64,000 nt of DNA, taken from the NCBI GenBank assembly GCA_013368315.1, contig JAACJM010000017.1, forward strand, positions 124,001-188,000, given 5' to 3'. The notes below the pieces were generated by a model, which saw only the letters and a program-made list of their open reading frames with translations, made no database searches and had not been told where the DNA came from. Below, one piece after another: positions 58,041-64,000 of this stretch (position 1 is the first letter of the stretch; every line of letters begins with the position of its first letter). This DNA is from Tetrapyrgos nigripes (lineage: Eukaryota > Basidiomycota > Agaricomycetes > Agaricales > Campanellaceae). Both the position numbers and the translations under genes were made by a program.

Positions 58041-59979
58041 GCATGGATAAATCATTTTTGGTAGTATTGAATACTTGTCTTTTTCGTCATCTTCCTCATG
58101 GACTTTAGTTGATTATGTATTTTCCATTGTATTGTTATTTTCTTGATTTTTTGTATGAAATGTATAAATGTGTGCACCATGTTGATATGGCAGGTAAATG
58201 CCTGGCCATGCACCTCACTATTTTGCGCACTTCTAATTGAAGTAGTGCAACTCACTATATAAGCAATCAAACCTATGAATCATCTAGTTGGTCCACTAGA
58301 ATGACTCACAAGCAGGTATCTTTCCAGACGAAAGCTTTCATTTGGTTCCATCTCAAGAGTTCTATCATAAACACAGTTGGTGACATGCTGGTCGAAGCAC
58401 ACTTGGACTTTACTATCCTTCATTTGGATACAGTCACTGTACAAAACAGTTCGTTTACTAGATTTATGACTTTGTTTCGCTACTTGGATGAGAGATATCT
58501 TGTCTGTACTGCAGCTGCTGATGTGTTCAACCTGCAATATCAATTTCTGGATGACTACAGCTACAGTGGGTTTGCATACTCTTTGTAAGGAGAGTATTGA
58601 GGTTCCAGGCTCCTACTTAGACCCAGCAATTCCTTATGTATGATCTACAAACTCAGAGGCTTGATGGACCATAGTAAACTACTATATAGTACTTAGCTAA
58701 TTGACTATAAAAGCGCACTTCGATTACCTTATCATACAACAACTGCTTGTAACTGCCTTCGTACAGATACAGTGCAACGGCGATACGAGTATTTTTCCTG
58801 TGGAAAGCAGTCATCTACAGTTCATCTTCAGTGGGAGGCATCATACCCCTTGAGCCACTTAACTTCATTTTCTCAGTGCTCGGTCTTTACATACCAAATG
58901 TTCCACTTGTCGTATTGCGCTGTACTTTGTGGAGGTGTGTCCGTATAGTCACTTGTCGTATTGTGTGGTCCTTGCAGAGGCATACTAAGTCTTCTTTGAT
59001 CCTGAGCCAGTTTTTGTTTTCACCTTCGTCTTGTGCTTAGTTTGCCTTCAGAGGTAGCTGCACCTATTCAAGCAGTGTATTACCATTCACTTCTGCCCAT
59101 CCCCAGTTTTCATTCCATGTATTTGTTGGCATATCACCACAGGGCACCCATATATCCTCTCCCTCATCTATAATCCTCCTACCCATCTTCTACCCATCCT
59201 CTACCACATTCCAATCCTCCACATCACCCACCTTTTACATCCTTTTACCTCTTATCTCTCATCCGAACTAGTCTTCACCCAATCAAAGTGCTACTCAATC
59301 TTGTCTTAACTTCAATTATACTTCTTTTACTTCTTTGAAGATTTGGTTTCTCTAGATCTACTGTGAGAGCTTTAGCATCTCCCTACCCCCAAACTATAAA
59401 CCTTGTCTTGAGTGGAAGGTAGTTGTTGGTTGAGTCATTCACCTTCGACCCCACACTCAGCGCCTCAGCATGCTGTCCCTCTTGAATCTTTGTGTGAAAA
59501 TAAGTTGAATGTCGAAATTTGCAAAACAAATAATGCTGAAAGAGTTCGAGAATATAGGAATATGATGAGAGAACTTGAATCCAAGTTGGTACATCTGTCT
59601 TGATCTTCTATTGGACCAGGTACGAGACATAAAACCTTCTGTAGGTTATCCATGTTGAAATTCATTAATAGTCAATAGAGAAATATGATTGAAGGCCCAA
59701 AGGGTATAAGGTGGTGAAAATCCTTCTGTGAATTTCCAAATCCAGCTTCCCGATCACCTTTTCCAAATACAATAGCATACATAGCCTTAATATTGCGGCC
59801 TTGTATTCCTAGTCGATCCACCAGAGAAAAGAGGTACACCACACACGTGTGTCAAGCATTATTCGTCTGTTTATTGCACAATATCCAAGCCATAGTTGTC
59901 CGAAAAGGATTCGAGAATCCCTCTAAAGGTTTCTGGTCGTCAAGAACCCTGCTAAAGGCCTTGAGCTTCCTTAGATTCC
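58041..59979. other. AT-rich gene-poor segment
   Basis: About 1.9 kb. A 95-codon plus frame (58301-58588) has no recognised features. A TATAAAAG at 58706-58713 precedes nothing convincing. A C/T-rich tract (59100-59330) resembles a fungal promoter leader, followed by a 63-codon frame (59412-59603) ending in a short possible coiled coil (NAERVREYRNMMRELESKL). None can be called a gene. Confidence 0.4.
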
Positions 59980-60940
59980 CTAAGAGTCGACTTCCATAGG
60001 TGTACCAGATTCTTGTGGTGGAGACTCTTCTGTGGTTTCCCTCATAAACATGTTCATAGCGTCTGGCTGAATGGTATACTCCAGAAGTGCATTGATCTGT
60101 CGACCTACCCAAGTAGCTTTGTCTGTGAATCCTCCAATGCATAACATGTTGACATAGTGATCCATCTGAATAATGTCTTCTCACATAGTGGGTCAGGTGT
60201 AACCTCCTTCCCAAAATTGCCTTTCAATGTTTCCCATAAGATCATGAGTTACAAGCATATGTGGTTGTATGAGATCTCTTCCAGTAACTGGGAATTGAGC
60301 TTGATGCTGCCTAGTGTATTCATTCATGTACCTAGCAGGGTTCACATACTCACCCAGAGGTTCATTGTTCCTGAGTCTCTCGACTGCCCTTGGATTTCGC
60401 CAAATTACATCTCTGATCCGACATTGTAAGGCTCTTTGATTATCCAGGTTACAAGTTAACTTGGTGTCCAACTGGTTACTGGTGATTAGTGCTAATGCCT
60501 TCGTGTACTCTGTAACAACGATAGCTTCCAAGGCAAATAATAAGTCATGTGAGAATTGTGTAACAATCAATGATGTCCTCGTCAAGGATATGTGTTCATT
60601 GAAATTCAGTCAAAATCCCTTGCAAGGCATCTCAGTATAGGTTGACGTGTTCTTCCAGAGTGAGTATAGCTCCTACTCCTTCTGAAGGGTTTTGAACACA
60701 AACACGAAGCCTTCCTGTGAGCGTAAAGCATAGGATACGATTGGCCAAAGGATATGGATATGATAGAATTGGATGATATAAGTCTTGAAGTCAAATGATG
60801 TCTGAATACAGTTAAACATAATGTCCCCACGAACCAAATACGAGATGATCAACCAGACAACCTGCCCAGTGGTTCTGATCAACCAATCAAGCACTGACAC
60901 TGCATCCCTAAAACTGGCAGTGACCCATTGTAACATACTG
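59980..60940 (-). pseudogene. Mutated gag-like or other repeat-derived gene relic
   Basis: On the minus strand, 60585-60193 is open (TEYTKALALITSNQLDTKLT, NNEPLGEYVNPARYMNEYTR, DLMGNIERQFWEGGYT). The same frame continues after two TGA codons with MDHYVNMLCIGGFTDKATWV and GRQINALLEYTIQPDAMNMF, ending TPMEVDS at 59980. Upstream (60760-60560) another frame (NRILCFTLTGRLRVCVQNPS, GVGAILTLEEHVNLY) is also cut only by TGA. TGA in place of CGA at every site suggests C-to-T decay at CpG. Length and low hydrophobicity would fit a gag-like protein, but no protease or polymerase is seen, so the origin is uncertain. Confidence 0.4.
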
Positions 60941-62181
60941 TAGCCAATATACCCCCATCTGGGAAGGTGTCAACAGCCAATATGCAACTATAGGTGATGC
61001 TCTTTACTGATGAGCAGCACCAATGACCCCCAACAATGATCCACAGAAGTAGTGAGTTCCTAAGGAAGATGTTGATGTCTGATGGTGGTACCTGAGGCAC
61101 TCAAAGAGGTTCTTGAACGAGTTGACCCCTCCTCGAGGTTTTTGGTACTGACAGAAAAGGAAGAATAAAGGATAGGTTTGATAAAGATAATTGAATAGAT
61201 TTCCCCAAACGACGATGGGAGAATTGATCTTCTGTCATGAACCCTCAAGCCAGGCTAACCTCTTGATGCCGAATGGGCTCATCGATGAGGGGAGAATGCC
61301 CCAGGAGGAGTCTGGAACCTAAGGGTGGCTTCAGCAAGAGGGAGTGACACTACTCACCCACTGACCCTAAGCCTAGTACAAGACCAAAGATCAGAGCTGC
61401 TGGCAGATCAATCTACACACCTGTACAGCAACTGAGATGACAGCAAAGAACTAGACCAAGGAGAACAACGATGGATGGTGAATGTAGAATGAGAATCCCT
61501 ATAAAGGATATGAGACAACCGTGACTCCTGAGAGAGTCGTCTGACTAGATTTGCCACACACAAGTGTAGTGCACGTCTCTCTCAATTCACAATGCAGAAC
61601 AAGCAAAGAAGAATGAGGAAACAACAACAAGATCAATTCTGAGGCTTGAGTACAGGAGAACACTACCTATATATGAGTAGTGAAACCACCTCCTGTATCA
61701 AGACTCTGCAACTAACTATGGTGCTCCTATAACTAATATACTAGATGATCGCGAGTCCCAAACAGTGAATAGAATAAACAAATCAAATGTTAAACAACAA
61801 ATATAGATGTGGAGCAATGAACAGAATTAATAATCAACACAATAAATGAAACAGAAATAGAATAGGGTGGGGGTGCACATAGGTATAATTGAAAAACCCT
61901 CTGAGAGTTTCTGGGCTTAGGCAGTGAATGATGTAAGAGTGATGGATATGGAAATATGAAGGAGTGTATGGGTATGGCATGTGCCAAAGGTGGCTGAGGT
62001 GAGGATTTCTGACAGTGGCCCATATCTATCTCATATAGGAATTGACTTTCCTATTATCTCTTACACCTCACATAAGCAGTTTTCGCTTATTCTAACATGA
62101 CTACCATAATAGGAAGGCTGCCAGTGAAGCCAGCTGCTCCCACAGCCCTTTTTTTAGCAATTTCTCATCCATTTCCCCCTC
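60941..62181. other. Repeat-like AT-rich segment without genes
   Basis: 1.2 kb, A-rich on the plus strand with few CpG. Contains a TATAAAGG at 61500 and long stretches without open frames. Could be a long terminal repeat or untranslated part of a retroelement; not provable by eye. Confidence 0.35.
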
Positions 62182-62240
62182 TGTTATGTGTTACAAAACT
62201 TTATTCGGCCTAGTTCAGAGGGGGGTGTTATGTGTTACTG
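62182..62240 (+). repeat. Possible retroelement boundary (G-rich tract next to TGTTATGTGTTAC)
   Basis: TGTTATGTGTTAC occurs twice, at 62182-62194 and 62226-62238. The second copy follows a purine-rich GAGGGGGG, as a 3' LTR follows its polypurine tract. No matching second LTR or pol gene lies in the window. Confidence 0.3.
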
Positions 62241-62832
62241 AACTTTTGGTCGAAATGGTACAGTACATAGCATTCTTCCAACAAGTCTGAATACTTACTC
62301 TTCTGTACTAAATAATGAAACCTCTGTATCAAAACAAAAATTTCAGTACAAAGAAGCAATGAAAAAAAGTGTGAAAGAAAGACAAACACTGATAGCCAAG
62401 TACCAGTCAATCAGCAAAAAGCTAAACACAAGTGATCCTCCCAAAGTGGTCTCTCTCAGGCAAGCCAACAGCATAATTGATGGCTCTGGAATCTGAATTC
62501 TTATTTCCAAGGATCATTTGCAAAGACATGCATCTTTTTCATGCTCAGATGCTAGTGCTTATGCTTTACTTGAGGAGCATGAAACTTCAAAAGGTTTACT
62601 GTCATATCAAAAGTTGTACTACATATAGAAAGTTTTACAAGTACAGTGTGTGATCAGAGAAACTATGAAATGAGATAAATCCTTATTACAAAGTATTACT
62701 GTTATTGACTTCTTATGCCTGTACTCCTTCAATGTCCTGAAGGAAGTTGCTCAAGAAATGGGGTGATCAACATTGACCCTGCAGGGAAAAGCAGAAGTTA
62801 ATCTCATCAAATATCAGAAGAAATTCAGTCAC

Positions 62833-63024
62833 TTATGGGTACTTGGGATAATATTCGCAGACAATGTACGTAGATAGATGATTCCCAAGGTTTGCAAGAG
62901 TACAGTTCTGGACAGCACATCCAAGCTGAAGAGAGCTCTTCCAGACCATCTGGGTGAAATGCAAGGGGAGTCCAGGATTTTGTAGGGTCATAAGGGTTGG
63001 AAAAATTTTTAAGGCCTCGGACAT
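62833..63024 (-). pseudogene. PR-1/CAP (SCP) domain fragment, frameshifted
   Basis: The minus-strand frame reads HFTQMVWKSSLQLGCAVQNC and ends STYIVCEYYPKYP: this is the conserved C-terminal half of the CAP superfamily (pathogenesis-related 1, SCP/Pry), with the HFTQ-VW and C-x-YYP signatures. The sequence before it fits in another frame (NFSNPYDPTKSWTP), so a frameshift lies at about 62957-62970. No N-terminal half is found further right. Thus a broken fragment of a secreted CAP protein; intact family members bind sterols or lipids. Confidence 0.7.
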
Positions 63025-63241
63025 TGGACTAATTAACTGTTACATAAGCTTATATACCAAATATAGTAATGATAAGCCAGCTATATCTGAGTTTTATCTC
63101 TGGAGGGCTCCGTAATGTCCCAGGTTTACTGCAGCTTTGTAAGACTCTCTCAAAAGGGATTGCATTTATGGTTGACAATACTTCAAAATATTGTTTGTTA
63201 GAAAACAAATGGTGATTCATACCTAGGATTACCTTAGTTCA

Positions 63242-63644
63242 CTGAGTAACATCAAAACTCCTCAAAACTTGTATTTTCTCACATTGAAAATCTTTTAGTC
63301 AGCTTAGGTATCAAGATGACATGCATCCCACAAAAGTGGGGCGTCAAACTGTTGCTTATGACCCCCAGTAGTGCGTGCAGAAGCCCATATGACCATAGTT
63401 GATTGACATCCTGAATACAGCTGAGTAACATCAAAACTTATCAAAATTTGTATTTTCTCACATGTGAAAATCTTTTGGTCAGCTTAGGTATCAAGACAAC
63501 ATGCACCCCACTTTTTTGGGGTGTCAAACTGTTGCTTATGACCCCCAGTAGTGCACACAAAAGCCCATATGACCATAGTTGATCAACATCCTGAATACAG
63601 CTGAGTAACATCAAAACTCATCAAAATTTGTATTTTCTCACATG
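63242..63644 (+). repeat. Tandem repeat, 180 bp unit, about 2.2 copies
   Basis: Copy 1 is 63242-63420, copy 2 is 63421-63600, and a partial third begins at 63601 and stops matching at about 63644. Each starts CTGAGTAACATCAAAACT. The copies differ by scattered changes, several of them C/T or G/A. Each full copy contains a hairpin: ACCCCACTTTTTTGGGGT in copy 2 and CCCACAAAAGTGGG in copy 1. Confidence 0.9.
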
Positions 63645-64000
63645 TAGGGATTCTGATATCTGGACTGCATATAATTGTCATCTTCAGTAGAGTATCATGT
63701 TGCTATCTTTTGCAGTTGTACTGTCCATGCACAATGATATCATGGTGTGCAAAATCTTGGAACACAACTGTCTATAGAATTGACATGTCAACAGCTTAGT
63801 AATCCTTTTCATCTTTTCATCTCAACCACGACCTTCTCCCTCAACCTTAACCCAAGGGGATCCAGGCCAGAAAATCACATACCAGGGGTTAGTAGATGTC
63901 AAGGTTGTCAGTACACTCAATAACAATCACCCAAGTCACACAGAACAAGATCAATTGAGAATAGAGAGAGAGGTAGAAAAGTAAGAGTAAGCTGACTAGG
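63645..64000. other. Right edge, no gene seen
   Basis: AT-rich and low in CpG. No coding frame or splice chain found. Confidence 0.4.

Noticed and set aside
60193..60231. 38 bp intron joining the two parts of the gag-like relic
   Set aside because: It would shift into a frame with poor protein character; the original frame continues sensibly after two TGA codons.
63242..63644. CRISPR array
   Set aside because: Units are 180 bp and alike along their whole length, without short repeats and unique spacers; the organism is a fungus.

Overview
The window is nuclear DNA from a filamentous basidiomycete, most likely an agaricomycete (mushroom-forming, probably wood- or litter-decaying). The genes are split by many 50-70 bp GT..AG introns, and several families are typical of this group: peroxide-producing GMC alcohol oxidases, beta-trefoil lectins, CFEM-like GPI proteins, a lineage-specific WD40 fusion and a seven-pass membrane protein family. 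I named genes by recognising motifs and by splicing exons by eye; nothing was checked against a database.

Left part (1-33 kb) is gene-dense. In order: a truncated AIF/AMID-type FAD oxidoreductase (-), a MON2-type trafficking protein (-), a cyclase/kynurenine-formamidase-like hydrolase (-), an alkyltransferase-like DNA repair protein (-), an alcohol (methanol) oxidase (+), a secreted aryl-alcohol-oxidase-like GMC enzyme (+), a cytosolic-type beta-trefoil lectin (-), a cyclin-box protein (-), a secreted beta-trefoil lectin (+), an SDR oxidoreductase (-), and three tandem CFEM-like GPI-anchored protein genes (-). The two GMC enzymes would both make H2O2. The two lectins share intron positions and phases, so they are paralogues despite different targeting.

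Middle part (33.8-41.4 kb) is one apparently complete 7.56 kb DNA transposon. It has matching inverted ends, subterminal repeats, a large multi-exon transposase-like gene and a second, basic/serine-rich gene. Its left end is present twice in perfect tandem. I could splice both genes by eye without finding a premature stop. The ends (CACACCC..., possible TA target duplication) suggest a relative of CACTA/EnSpm elements.

Next come a WD40 fusion gene (42.8-45.8 kb, -) joining a basidiomycete-specific domain to one seven-bladed propeller, a long gene-free stretch, and a full-length PDR-type ABC transporter (48.4-53.6 kb, +).

Right part (53.6-64 kb) differs in character. It is AT-rich, increasingly CpG-poor (one 603 bp stretch has no CpG at all), and holds a telomere-like TTAGGG pair, one intact seven-pass membrane protein gene, several decayed genes with in-frame TGA codons or frameshifts (including a PR-1/CAP fragment), and a 180 bp tandem repeat. 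It looks like a methylated, mutated repeat region.
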